Assembly: GCA_907164885.2 (NCBI GenBank)
Contig: OU015499.1
Coordinates: forward strand, 162,492,150 to 162,556,149
Origin: Dolomedes plantarius
Taxonomy: Eukaryota; Arthropoda; Arachnida; Araneae; Dolomedidae
DNA length: 64,000 bases
Reading direction: 5' to 3'
This document shows positions 12,446-22,904 of this stretch, piece after piece. The first letter of the stretch is position 1. Each line of letters begins with the position of its first letter. The position numbers were made by a program, and so were the translations under genes. Under the pieces are notes generated by a model, which worked only from the letters and a program-made list of their open reading frames with translations, ran no database searches and was not told the DNA's origin.

Positions 12446-12711
12446 CAGTGCTCCCCAACCATTTAATCGCCGCGGACCGGTCAACGTTTGATAATTTTAC
12501 CGCGGCCCGCTGAGGGGGGCTATTACTGCAATTTTAATTCATAATCTTGAAATGTTTAATAAGCAATAAGCTAATTTAAAATAGTTACAAGATTTCTTTT
12601 GTTAGAACGGTATAAATTATCACAAAGTCGCACTAACCCGATAGAGTTCACAGTAAATAAAATGGAAATAATTTAATGTTCCTTGGGCAGCCCGGGGGTT
12701 GGGGACCACTG
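12446..12711. mobile_element. hAT-type MITE with 8-bp target duplication
   Basis: The ends are inverted: CAGTGCTCCCCAACC at the left and GGTTGGGGACCACTG at the right. The flanks CCCTTGGA (12438-12445) and CCCTAGGA (12712-12719) form an 8-bp target duplication with one change, the hAT signature. Unit B carries the empty site CCCTGGGA at 40182-40189. The 266-bp element has no coding capacity and splits the Tigger transposase pseudogene. Confidence 0.9.
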
Positions 12712-13019
12712 CCCTAGGATATGAAGATTTCCAGTGCACCAACGGGTCGACAGACAGATTTAAAAATAGAAAGAACATTGTATACGCTGAAATTTCCGAT
12801 GAATCCTCCTCTGTAGACCCACTGACAGTGAGCGACTGGATTACCAATGTTTGGTCCACTTTTTTGAAGTCCGAATACAGCGAACAAGACATCTTCAACG
12901 CTGACGAAACTGCTCTGTTCTTCAAAATTTCCCCAGAGAAGATAATTAAGTTTAAAAACGAAAAGTGGATAGGTGTTGCAAAGGCTGAGGACAAATTAAC
13001 AATTTTAGTAGCAGCAAAC

Positions 13020-13369
13020 GTGCGCGGTAGCCCAGTTGGCAAGAGCAGCGGGCCAGTGATTGAACGTCCCTGGTTCGATGCTCGTCGCTGCAAATCCACC
13101 GCCGTGTTCACTAATGGTGGCCGGGGCACGTAAAATAGGACGTGGCTACAATGTCCTCCAAATTCTCAAATTGACCTCTGGAGGTGCGGGGTCAAGTGTT
13201 CCGGTCTCGTTACTTGACTCGGTTCAAAATGACGGGACCGGTCATTTAGCCAAGTCGGACTCCGACCCTTGTGGTGATGATTCAAAACAGGAGCCGCTCC
13301 TTCATCGCCCATAGCCTTCGGGACTTGATGTGATGTTGCTGTCGGTCAAGGGGCATAAGCAACAGCAAC
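13020..13369 (+). mobile_element. tRNA-derived SINE (family 1) inside Tigger, unit A
   Basis: The head has RNA polymerase III promoter boxes: box A TAGCCCAGTTGG at 13028-13039 and box B GGTTCGATGCT at 13072-13082. The 13-bp direct repeat AGTAGCAGCAAAC flanks it at 13007-13019 and 13370-13382, showing retrotransposition by target-primed insertion. The tail ends in AAGCAACAGCAAC rather than poly-A. The ~350-bp length is typical of a SINE. The same insertion exists in unit B, so it predates the duplication. It is not a tRNA gene, as no cloverleaf 3' half follows box B. Confidence 0.88.
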
Positions 13370-14365
13370 AGTAGCAGCAAACATGACAGGAACTGAGAAC
13401 GGAAACTACTTGTCATATGGAAGGCCAAAAACCCACGTTGCTTCAACAAGTGAAATATCCTTCAAACATTGAGTTGCAATTTTTGCCACCGAATACAAGA
13501 ACTGTGATGCAACCTATGGTCCAAGGTGTTTTACGGAGTTTTAAATGTTATTTCAGATGTTTTTTAACTCTGATGATCATAGTAAATATGGATAAGAAAT
13601 TGGTCTTGAACATTGATGTATGAAGTGCTATAAGTTAATGTGCGATGCATGGGATGAAGTTTCAGTTTGTACAATTAATAATTGCTTTAATAAAGCTGGA
13701 CTCCAATCAAAAGAAGAAGAAGATGATGATGATGACAGTGAAGATGTCCACCTTCCATTACGTGAATGGTTGAAAAAACAAAATCTAAATACATTTGATG
13801 AATGTGAAAATTTAGATGATTACGTTAATGTCGTGAATGAAGTGTTGACTTTAGGTATATTGCAAGATGAAGAAATTATTCCAGATGTGACAAGCTCTAA
13901 CTGCCGCCAAGTGCAAGTGAAGATGAAGATGACAGTCAAGAATCTTTAGTACCAATTGTAAGTAACAGTGAAGCGCAGGATGGCTCTTCATCAACTGATT
14001 CTTTTTTTTTGGGGGGGGGGGACTTAGAAGATAAAAAAATCTTTAAACGCACTTGAGGCGGATTTTGAGGGATTTTAAAATGAAAGGCAATACTTAACGG
14101 ACTAAACTTACTGAATATTTAAAAAAATATATTAATAGTAATAATTAGAAATACTAAAAACAAAATCAAATACATTACAGCAGTACTTTAAAAAAAATAA
14201 ATAGGTGGGTATGCGGCGTTTCCTCAAATAAATGTGCGTATTTTTAGTACCGTGTTTTCACACGTCACGTCACGTCACGTCACAGGGAAACAAAAAATTC
14301 GCAATAAAAAAATATACTTTCTATTTTATATTAACAGTTGATTCGTAATTTTCTTAAAATTTCGG

Positions 14366-16138
14366 TTCCTGAAAGGTGCGCCTCCAGGAACCGTGGGAAC
14401 AGCACATATTAGTGGCTGGTCAAATGCCGAAAAATTTGTTGAATTTTTGAAGCATTTTATTCACCACGTCAAATGTTCAAAGGATCAAAAAGTCTTGTTA
14501 CTCTTGGACAACCACGAAAGCCACGTCAGTATTGAAGCAATCACTTTGGCTAAAGAACATGGCGTAGTTATGTTTACTTTTCCTCCACATACCAGCCATA
14601 AGCTTCAACCTTTGGATAGAGGCGTGTTTGGACCCTTTAAGAAATGCTACATTACAGTGTGTAGTAATTGGATGCTGACAAACCCTGGGAAACCAATCAC
14701 CATCTATGAAGTTGCAGAGAATTCTGGCAAATGATGTACTTTGGTCTTTACTCCTGAAAATATTCTAGTGGGATTTCGTGTGTCTGGTGTATGGCCAGTG
14801 AATTCAAACATATTCACTGAGGATGAATATTTGAGTTCAAGTGTGACCGAATAGACCAGATCCATCCATAAATTGCCAAAAAAAAACGATTTTCCTGAGG
14901 AAAAAAGTGAGTCAACGATGACGGAACTGGAAGTTTCTGTATCAAACTCAGTTTCACGACTTGCAGAATTTTCAGAGCCTTCGACATCGAACTCCATATC
15001 GTGTGCTGCTGAATTTTGGGAGCTTCGTGCATCTAACTCCATTTCATTTGTAACGCCTGAACGGGTAGCATATTACCATTCCTTACATGAATTCACGCCA
15101 TTACATCGTTTGGCGGCTGCTGATTGGTCAATTGTGTTTACATTGGTATTTGTGTATTTGGTGCGCTGATGCTTATGAAAGCATGTCTGTTTTTCAAGAA
15201 TCAAAACTTCCATCACTATTTTTGGTAATTTTTAGAAGAGTATTTATAATTTTTATTTTTTAAGAGTAAGGTTAAAAAAATAAAGTGTGCAAAACAGAAA
15301 AAAATACATAATTTGCATCTTGCAATTAATATTTTAATTTAAAAAATAACAAATTTTTTAAAAAATTCAACATTTAAATTTAAAAATAAATAAAGTTTTT
15401 ATTTTTTTAAATTAAACATTTAAATTTAAAAAAAAAGAAAATATCTTTCCTTCTTTTTAATTCAACATTTAAATTTAAGAAAAAATTCAATTTTGAGTAA
15501 TATTTACTTTATTTTACTCTACTCCTAAAATTTTACAGTGAAATTACTACGGAAATTGGTAATTTCTTAAAATTTTCCATGCATAAAAAAGAAATATGAA
15601 GGCATTTATGGCGAAAATTTCTTTTACAAATAGCTTGTCACTTTAAATTACTTTTACATTAATAGGTGGCGCCACTTAAAAAATATTCACGTTCCTTGTG
15701 AAGTATGACGTAAAAAATATATAAAGATGAAAGCAACTAAAAAATATTATGTCATTATGATTTTATGTCATTTAAAATACGCTTAGGATCAAATATAATG
15801 CAATTATCAAAATGAAAGCAACTAAGAAATATATTTTAGCATTTATTTCATTTGAAATGCGATGCAAACTCAATTGACCAATCAGCAGCCGCCAAACGAT
15901 GTAATGGCGTGAATTCATGTTAGGAATGGTAATATGCGAACGGGTACGACCTTTTCCAAAAGCAAAACCTCGTACATCCAAAGGAGGCGGCCGAAAACCA
16001 GGGAGATGTAGAATCCTAAGAGACACTCCAGAAAAGAAAGAAATTGAAAAACAACATGCAATTAGAATGACCAAAAGAAAAAGAAAAATTGCGAAAAAAC
16101 CCGTGTTTCAAATAGAGACAACTTCATCTGAAGAATGA
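14366..16138 (+). pseudogene. Second pogo-like (DDE_1) transposase pseudogene, unit A only
   Basis: In one frame, GTAHISGWSNAEKFVEFLKH leads to LLLLDNHESHVSIEA (second catalytic Asp in LDNHESH) and SHKLQPLDRGVFGPFK (third catalytic Asp in QPLDRG). The C-terminus continues as TPENILVGFRVSGVWPVNSN, SFVTPERV and, beyond an inserted MITE, RPFPKAKPRTSKGGGRKPG to a terminal TGA near 16137. In-frame stops lie at 14732 (TGA) and 14852 (TAG). The N-terminal DNA-binding half and first catalytic Asp are absent; homology to unit B ends at the left edge (~14365). It is a different family member from the Tigger at 11643, judging by its HKLQPLDRG motif. Confidence 0.88.
15068..15937. mobile_element. MITE with ~67-bp inverted repeats and 9-bp target duplication
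   Basis: The left arm at 15068-15134 begins GCATATTACCATTCC; the right arm at 15871-15937 is its reverse complement with one difference over 67 bp, and weaker symmetry continues inward. The 9-bp repeat GAACGGGTA flanks it at 15059-15067 and 15938-15946. Removing element plus one repeat rejoins the pogo frame (TPERV to RPFPK). A 9-bp duplication with long inverted repeats suggests a Mutator-like (MULE) MITE. The AT-rich interior has no coding region. Confidence 0.9.
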
Positions 16139-16265
16139 TGAATTATTAAGAAAATACTTTTAATTCACTAATAATTTGGCACATATTAATTTGATTTGTG
16201 TTATAAAATTCATGTGTATATGTGTATTTTCTATTCATTATGGAGTGAAACCTAACTTTTAGGGA

Positions 16266-16304
16266 ATGGCCCTAGGTACAATGCTGTCTTGTACCTAGGG
16301 CCAT
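16266..16304. repeat. Perfect 16-bp-stem hairpin
   Basis: ATGGCCCTAGGTACAA at 16266-16281 pairs exactly with TTGTACCTAGGGCCAT at 16289-16304 across a 7-base loop. A third copy of GGCCCTAGGTACA lies at about 16464-16477. It sits ~130 bp after the end of the pogo pseudogene and could be part of that element's terminal region or a tiny foldback element. Confidence 0.65.
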
Positions 16305-16619
16305 TTGTGAAATTTCTTAAAAAACCTTCTATTTCACAGAATTTATTATTTTGAGTATTTATATCAATCCCAATGGGATGGTAATTAGAATAACAATGTG
16401 TGAATATCAGTTTCACAATTTTAAACAGGTCAGTGGGTCTGTTTTCGTTCATTCAAAAAAAGGTGGCCCTAGGTACACAGGTCTCCCCTATATGTATATA
16501 TATATATTTCAGCGGCCCTAAAAGGCTCAGTCGAAATCACATTTTGCGGGGGCTTATATCCAATGCAGCGAATTTTAAAAATGCTAATCAATTTGAATAT
16601 ATACTTTATATTTTAGGCA

Positions 16620-16993
16620 GGGCACGGTGGCACAGTCTGCAAGAGCAGCGGACCAGGGATCTGAACGTCCCTGGTTCGATGCTCGTCGCTGGAAATACAC
16701 CGCCGTCTTCACTCATGGTGGCCGGAGCACGTAAAATAGGTCGTGGCTGCAACGTCCTCCGAGTTCTCAAAATTGACCTCTGGAGGTGCGGGGTCGAGTG
16801 TCCCGGTCTCGTCACGTGACTCGGTTCAAAATGACGGGACTTCGAGGTCAAGTCGGACTTCAGCCCTAGTGGTACCTCGACTCGAGGTGAAACTACTTAC
16901 TACCCCTTCGTCAAGGACCTAGGATTTGAGGACCTAGGTCCTTTGGACTTGGTGTAGGCTTTCCTACACCGAGGGGGTTGGAAACAACAGCAG
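16620..16993 (+). mobile_element. tRNA-derived SINE (family 1, variant), unit A
   Basis: The head resembles the SINE at 13020, with a box A-like TGGCACAGTCTG (16628-16639) and box B GGTTCGATGCT (16673-16683). The flanks ATTTTAGGCA (16610-16619) and ATTTTGGGCA (16994-17003) form an imperfect 10-bp target duplication. Its 3' half differs from the other copy, carrying the palindrome-rich GGACCTAGG segment, so it is a distinct subfamily. Confidence 0.8.
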
Positions 16994-17374
16994 ATTTTGG
17001 GCACTTTGGTTACCCTCTATGCTACAGGCGGACTAAAAAATCGAGCCCGAGTCGAACTGCTCCAATCATCGATGATATTGCTATTCGAATCTCAGATATA
17101 AGAATTAGCTTCATAGCCCCTCTATCTTCCCAAAGAATCTTACCAGGTATTGTAATGTGATGGTAAAGAACTCGCCTACTTATGAATATATACTTATGAA
17201 TATTTCTCATAACGCATGTTTTGAAATGTAAACTGCCCATTTGTCTATGAAACAGGTTAAGTCATTTGATACATGAATCCCATGACAGTGCATAAAACAT
17301 ACTATTTTTATTAGCATACTACGTATAAAATATTTTTCAAGTATATTTTTTATATACTTCTGAAAAACAATTTT

Positions 17375-17521
17375 TAACGTAGTATTACGTTCCTCAATAA
17401 TGGTCCACCGGAGAGAAAATATTGTCCTGCGTCGCAAGTTATATAAGATTGGTAGTGCGCCAAACCCAGTAGCAGTAAACAGTTAAACAGAAAAGTACCA
17501 AAATGCGTCAAAACAATAAAA
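17375..17521. repeat. Dispersed repeat, copy 1
   Basis: The segment beginning ATTACGTTCCTC and ending near GTACCAAAATGCGTCAAAA recurs at about 19600-19768. No coding sense was found. Copy 1 abuts the right arm of the large inverted repeat. Nature unknown. Confidence 0.6.
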
Positions 17522-17957
17522 AAATAATTGCAAGATAAAATGAACTTTTTATATACCACGTTTTTAAATTTTCTGTTGAATCATATAAACTTGACAATTC
17601 TATGTATTAATAAATACTTTAAAAAAAAATTTTTTTGATGCATTATCCCATCAATTTGATAGAAAATTAAGTTAACTGGAAGTTAACTTGCGTTTAATTT
17701 TTCGTTCCCGTTCCGGCGATAGATGGCTGCACCAGTCTACGAGACAAAATTATCTGAAAATAATTCAAAGTTGATTTAATTCTGCTCAAAGATTGCTAAA
17801 AGTATAAAAAAAATGCATTGTCATCGTGTTCTGAGCTATTCTAAAGGTTTCAAATATCTAGCTAGTCGGGAAGTTAGTTAATAATCGATTGCAAGATTTG
17901 CACTAGACAAACACACAAACAAACAAGAAAGCGGGTTAATAAAAACATGGTAAAAAG
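17522..17957 (-). repeat. Right arm of the ~430-bp inverted repeat (unit A)
   Basis: Reverse complement of 11075-11510, with scattered differences; see that arm for landmarks. The order of landmarks is reversed (CGTTCCCGTTCC before CATGGTAAAAA). Unit B shows no counterpart. Confidence 0.7.
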
Positions 17958-18039
17958 AGGTAAGCAAACGATAAGTAATCCTACGTTAATAACACGCGGT
18001 AGTTTCGTTACAAGAGACTACATGAAATATTTTTTTGTC

Positions 18040-18480
18040 AATTTTTTTTCGTTGTTATGCACGTGAGGCAAAATTAATTAAAAGTATCACAAAAAGAAAA
18101 GAAACCACGTGATCGGCATTTTATAAATTAAATTGCAAAAATGAATCTTTACAAAATCACCAAAAAATCAGAAAATGGAGGTAAGGATTCGAAAAGGGTT
18201 TCATTTTAAAGGAATTTTTAGCATCTTTCTCGCTATATAAATTTTATAACCCTCGTATTATTATTTAAAGTGCAAACTTTAAAAAAGTGACAAAAACTGT
18301 TTGAAAATTTAATTTAAAAAAATCTAAGAGGAATTTCTCAAAAATCTTTTTTAGTGCACCCCTACACTATAAGAAGAATCGCCAAACAAAATGTCAGCCC
18401 TTTAAGTCCAGTGGTTTGGTCGGTACGTTATCTGTCACTCAGTCAGTCATTCAGTCACTAAACTGTTTTATATACGTAGA
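18040..18480 (-). mobile_element. Helitron-like 5' portion, non-autonomous (unit A)
   Basis: On the minus strand the element starts TCTACGTATATAAAACAG at 18480 and contains a GACTGAATGACTGACTGAG stretch. The same block is at 47210-47626. The 300-bp Helitron at 43194-43493 begins similarly (TCTATATATAAAAC), and the one at 59869 begins TCTATATATATAAAAG. No CTAG hairpin end was found to the left, so this copy is truncated or hybrid. Helitron identity is inferred from terminus similarity. Confidence 0.5.
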
Positions 18481-19599
18481 TAAGTATATATACGTACACA
18501 TATATATAGATACATGTATGCATAACATATACATACATATACACATACAAAAGAGGTAAGCAATGATAAGTTATCCTACGTTAAGAACCCGCGGTAGTTT
18601 CGTTAGAAGAGACTACCTGATTTTTTTTTGTGTGCTAATATGCATAGTATGTATGTAAATGATATATGAAAATCAATAAGTATATAATATATAATAACAT
18701 ATGAAAATCTAAAAGCATCTAAATAATTTATGAAAATGAAAAAATTATTAACCTTAAACCGTATATTAAATAAAGTAGTTATTAGGTACGTATAACTCTA
18801 GGTGAGTGAAGGAAACTATTAAGTATTTAAAATGAAAGAATAAAATACATGTTGTTATTAAGTACACGAGGACTTAATATAATTTGTATATTAATTCTAG
18901 CTAATGTGCAGGGACAAACAATTTCAGTTATTGCGGGAGCAATAAAGCTTCTAATAAAGTTGATAAATGCATAGATCTTTTTTATATTTTGATGTCTGCT
19001 AAAAAATCAGAGTTCTTACTTCCATGCAAACGCCTCTGTCTTTTCTTTCTGAAATTTAAGGGGGGGGGGGAACATATTTTCAATTCGCATTCACAACCCA
19101 TCTTATCATTATTAATATTATTACGTCGACAGTTGCTTTGAGTTAAAAAAATTGAATTTTACCGTCTCGACTTGTTTCAAATCTAGTGCCAACTGACAGA
19201 AACGGACAACTAAATTAGAGTCATGACCAGCTTTCAGTAAAGCTACTTTTTTAAGTTATCATCTATCGTAACTGCAAGCAGAACATTGTATTGCTGCACC
19301 AGAAACAAGGAACACTGTATTGCTACACCAAACATGATATAACATTTTAACAACTTAAAAAGAGAGTGTATCAAGTTAAGAATTTAACTAATTAAATTAA
19401 TTTCCCAGATTCAAAACTAATTTTTCAGTAAAACGGAATCCTCATAAATACGCAATAAGAATAAAGTAGATACCACGGCACAATTTACACATAATTCAAC
19501 ACGTGCGAAGTAAGATTAGAACAGCTATCGACAGTTTTAAATATTAAGGAAAATTATACAAATCAAACTTACAACAAAGAAAGCGATCTAACATTTTAC
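18481..19599. other. Non-coding stretch with repeat motif (unit A)
   Basis: TA-rich start, then one copy of the GTAAGCAA...CGCGGTAGTTTCGTT block (18556-18620), then ~950 bp of AT-rich DNA in which I see no gene. The segment 18660-19599 has no counterpart in unit B, which has the gypsy fragment there. A poly-G run lies near 19060-19070. Confidence 0.5.
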
Positions 19600-19768
19600 C
19601 ATAGGATTACGTTCCTCCATAACGGTTCTCCGGAAAGCAAAATTTCAGACGCTAAACCAGTCTGTCTTCGTGAGATATAATTTTGGCAGTGCACCAAATG
19701 CAGTCTATATCGCCTGGGCAAGCAGTAAACAGTTAAACAGAAAAAAGTACCAAAATGCGTCAAAATTT
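19600..19768. repeat. Dispersed repeat, copy 2
   Basis: Diverged second copy of the repeat at 17375-17521 in the same orientation, sharing ATTACGTTCCTC, CAGTAAACAGTTAAACAG and ACCAAAATGCGTCAAAA. It ends at a (TA)n tract at about 19778-19813. Confidence 0.6.
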
Positions 19769-19770
19769 AG

Positions 19771-19817
<47 letters not shown>

Positions 19818-19828
19818 TACAAAAAGAA

Positions 19829-20410
19829 GTAAGCAACGATTTGCAATTCTACGTTAATAACCCGCGGTAGTTTCGTTAGAAGAGAATACCTGAAATATTT
19901 TTTTCTAGTTCCAAAGTGCAAAAATCGTTCGATATCGGATTTCTTTACAACTGGCCATAGGGAATTGTCATCCTTCCAGCCTTCTTTTTTTTAATAAAAG
20001 GGGATCTCGAAGGCAACAGAAACTTCCATCTTCTTCTTTAAAGATCAATTTATCAACGTAAGTTTGCTTGCAGGATCTGTCTAAAGTATTCGCATACTTT
20101 TATAACTTTATATCGAATTTGTGGTGAGCTTGATCATAGAACGCTATGATAAGATAGCGGATGATTTCCCAGCCAGCATTCGGCGTCGCAGTGTCTGTAA
20201 ACAGGCGCAAAGCCTACTGGAGAATGAAACGAGTGAAGGGCTGATACGCCAAAAATTCTGCCGAGTGCGAAAAAAATTTCTCGATCTCCATAAGGAATCG
20301 ATCTCTTTACGTAATTGCTGGATTTCGACAAAAAGTCGGGAATCACTCGGATGTGTCGAAGTAGCGGGAGAGGCTAGAGGAATGAAACTTTAAAACATCA
20401 TCTGCACTTA
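19829..20410. repeat. Unit-shared repeat block (A copy)
   Basis: Matches 49433-50005 in unit B. It starts with the CGCGGTAGTTTCGTT block and includes GAATTGTCATCCTTCCAG. A 90-codon open frame at 20121-20393 has a counterpart in B that is shifted by small indels, so I do not call a gene. Confidence 0.6.
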
Positions 20411-21411
20411 ATACTTATTTAAATACAAATTTAAATGCTTATAAACAAAGTACGAAAACACAACTCTTTTTCTTGAGTACGCTTCCAACTCCATAGCTTT
20501 ACTCTCGTGTCCTCAATGATACAGTTCGCGTTCGCTAATTGTTCGCTCGCGTACACCACCTGTCTGTCACGTGAATTTCACAGAACAGCCAAAACCGCAA
20601 CGGGATCACATCTCGTGTGAATTGAAGCCTGCGGCACCGGGGCGAATTCACACCGGCACCGGATCGCTCGTGTGCACCGAGCCTTAAAATACTCTCCTTG
20701 TGTTTACTTTTCAAGAACTATTATCGGAGTAAGTTGTTTCTGTAACGAAGTGCGGTATATTTCCGCCGTGTCACACCGGACCATCTCACGAATCACAAGA
20801 CTGTTGTCGCAGACTCCATGGTTTACCATGGTTTTCACTCGTTGTTTGATTTACCTTTGTTGACTCGCCACATTTCGCGATATAACTTTTTGATGTTTGG
20901 CAACACGCAATTAAATTTTGAGTTTTATTCTTTTCTTTTATTTTTTTTATGTTAAGATACGGCGCCTGTTGGTGAGTATATTTTTCGGTCCCGTTTTTAC
21001 GGCGGGATGTATGTAACTTTGGTCTAAATTAATATATATTTAAAGTTGTGTGTGTGTCATTAGTAATCTGAATTAAACATTTTAATATTTCTCGATATTA
21101 TATGAGTACCTAAAGAATAACATCACAGGATCTGTCCTTTAAATGAAACAGTTCATTTAAAGGAGCTCCCCCGGGACAATGGAAGTAGGAATTTTGCTTA
21201 CCCTATAACTTCGGTGTCACTTCGAAATATTTAATTTGAAAGTTGGGCGGAGTGACAACAACTGTCTTGACTTGACTCATGAGAACGTAGGATTAGGCGC
21301 AGCTAAGCACGGTGCAGTGCATATCCCCATCAAACTCCGGTGCAACGCGTACCCCCACCAAACTCTTCCCGTACCCCTGGGGGTACGCGTACCACACTTT
21401 GGGAAACACTG
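20411..21411. mobile_element. 1-kb insertion ending in a hAT-type terminus (unit A)
   Basis: Unit B lacks this segment. A 38-bp direct repeat (20373-20410 and 21413-21450, one mismatch) flanks it. Its right edge reads on the minus strand CAGTGTTTCCCAAAGTGTGG followed by GTACGCGTACC, a hAT-type end also seen in the unit C element at 59676. The middle has GC-richer sequence at 20520-20700 with no recognised protein. The long flanking repeat is not a normal hAT target duplication, so a recombination event or composite insertion is likely. Confidence 0.5.
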
Positions 21412-22349
21412 AGCTAGAGGAATGAAATTTTAAAACATCATCTGCACTTATCCTGTACCAAATCGCATTCCTCAATGATTTGTGCTAGGGTAAGTTTTGC
21501 TGCTTCTTTGATTTCATGACGTGGAGAGATATAATATTCTTTAGTTTAAAAGATATTAATTTTTCTCCTTTCTGATGCCTAACATGGCCTCTGTGACGTT
21601 TCACTTTGGTAGCGTACACAGGAGTATATTTATACCATGAAGCTACAGAAGGAGGAGCAGCTCAGTGTTAAAAATGTGTCTCACATTTCTCGCCGCCACT
21701 AGATGGCGCGTGAGTGTAATAGCGGGCGGTTTAGACACGGACAACCATACGCTTGAATATGGATTTTTCGTATTTTTCCTAGCGAAAACAAGTTGTTTTA
21801 TATTTGTGCGTATTTAATATGAATTTATTTATTAAATTTAACAATTGTTTATTTTCATTCAAAATCTTTATTTCAAGTGCTTTTTTTGCTACAATTCATT
21901 AAAATTCTTAAAGGAAATGAGTAAATAAACTTTTTCAGAATAATTGTGTATTGGTTTCAGAATAAATGAGTTCAGAATTTTGTAATAATTTAATAATTAA
22001 GGAAATGAAATTACAGAAAAGAATTGTGAAGAAATTTTTTTATCATTGTTCATATTCTCTTATGGAAAAAAATGTGAGAAATAATACTGTTTAACCAAAA
22101 CACACACACACACACACACACACACATAGTAATATAAGAATATTTTTATTTGCAGATAAGTATGAATAATACACCATATATAACAGGCCTTTAAAAAGAA
22201 AAGCAACATTTTCTATCAATCACAAATAAATTCTTATCAGGACTAATAAAATAGGAAGTCAATTCAGTATTTAATCAGACAATACTTTAAAATATCTTCC
22301 TTTGGAAAAAAATCAGTCAAAGCATCTCAGATTACACTTTTTAAAACTG

Positions 22350-22904
22350 GAGGTATAATCGTCAAGTTGGTAAATTACTGAATACAAATATTTTCAGCAA
22401 ATTAAAAAGAAAAAAGCAAATAACTTTGACAAGGACAAATCAGCTATATTTTTGAATTTTCACAAAGTACGCATTTTATTGCATAAGCAGATTTTGTATG
22501 CAGATTTTGCATAAGCATTTATAGTAACAACATTGTTTATTATACAATGAAAACTTATTTACTTATCAACTAACTTAATAGTGATTAAATTCAATATTAT
22601 GGTTCCAGCATTGTCAGGAATTACCTTCAAGTTGGTAAATTATCGATTACAAATATTTTCAGCAAATTAAAGAGAAAAAACCCCAAATAACATTCATAAG
22701 GACAAATTAGCTATATTTTCGCATTTTCACAAAGTATGGGTTTCATTGTGCTCACAGTATAAAGATAGGAAAATATTAATTTTTTTTAAAATTATACTCA
22801 ACAGATTTTGCATAAGCATTTATAGTAACAACATTGTTTATCATACAATGAAAACTTATTTACTTATCAACTAACTTAATAGTGATAAAATTCAATATTA
22901 AGAA
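22350..22904. repeat. Two tandem ~270-bp copies inside the P-like element
   Basis: CAAGTTGGTAAATTA starts each copy (about 22353 and 22628), and both end in ACTTAATAGTGAT followed by AAATTCAATATTA. The second copy has a ~60-bp insertion. No coding sense found. Confidence 0.85.

Larger units (their letters stand above)
12123..13950 (+). pseudogene. Tigger-like transposase pseudogene (unit A)
   Basis: The start MAGVKRKALSISEKVQIVHS matches the CENP-B/pogo N-terminal helix-turn-helix of Tigger transposases, which cut and paste DNA in the nucleus. After stops comes LLRWFPEKRQNG (second DNA-binding domain), then, beyond the MITE, DIFNADETALFFKISPEK (first catalytic Asp in NADET), then LPPNTRTVMQPMVQGVL. 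In the last motif the usual catalytic Asp of QPMDQG is Val. The stretch with the middle catalytic residue (normally an LDN motif) is missing between the SINE and LPPNT. The acidic C-terminus (LPLREWLKKQ, LQDEEIIPDV) is clear. Stops, deletion, MITE and SINE make it non-functional. Confidence 0.85.
11643..14100 (+). mobile_element. Tigger-like DNA transposon (unit A), degraded and nested
   Basis: The 5' end, CAGTAGAACCCGCTTAATAC at 11643, is a Tigger/pogo terminal repeat beside TA-rich DNA. A transposase relic runs from 12123 to about 13950. No matching 3' terminal repeat was found, so the right boundary is approximate. A hAT MITE (12446-12711) and a SINE (13020-13369) sit inside. Unit B holds the same element with the SINE but not the MITE. 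Confidence 0.8.

Noticed and set aside
13028..13082. Possible tRNA gene from box A and box B
   Set aside because: No complete cloverleaf, and flanking target duplications mark it as a SINE head; the same holds at 16628 and 40422.
12620..13129. Minus-strand 169-codon frame
   Set aside because: Antisense to the Tigger transposase and spanning MITE and SINE edges, so it cannot be an evolved gene.
20121..20393. Plus-strand 90-codon frame in the shared repeat block
   Set aside because: The unit B counterpart differs by frame-changing indels and there is no known similarity.
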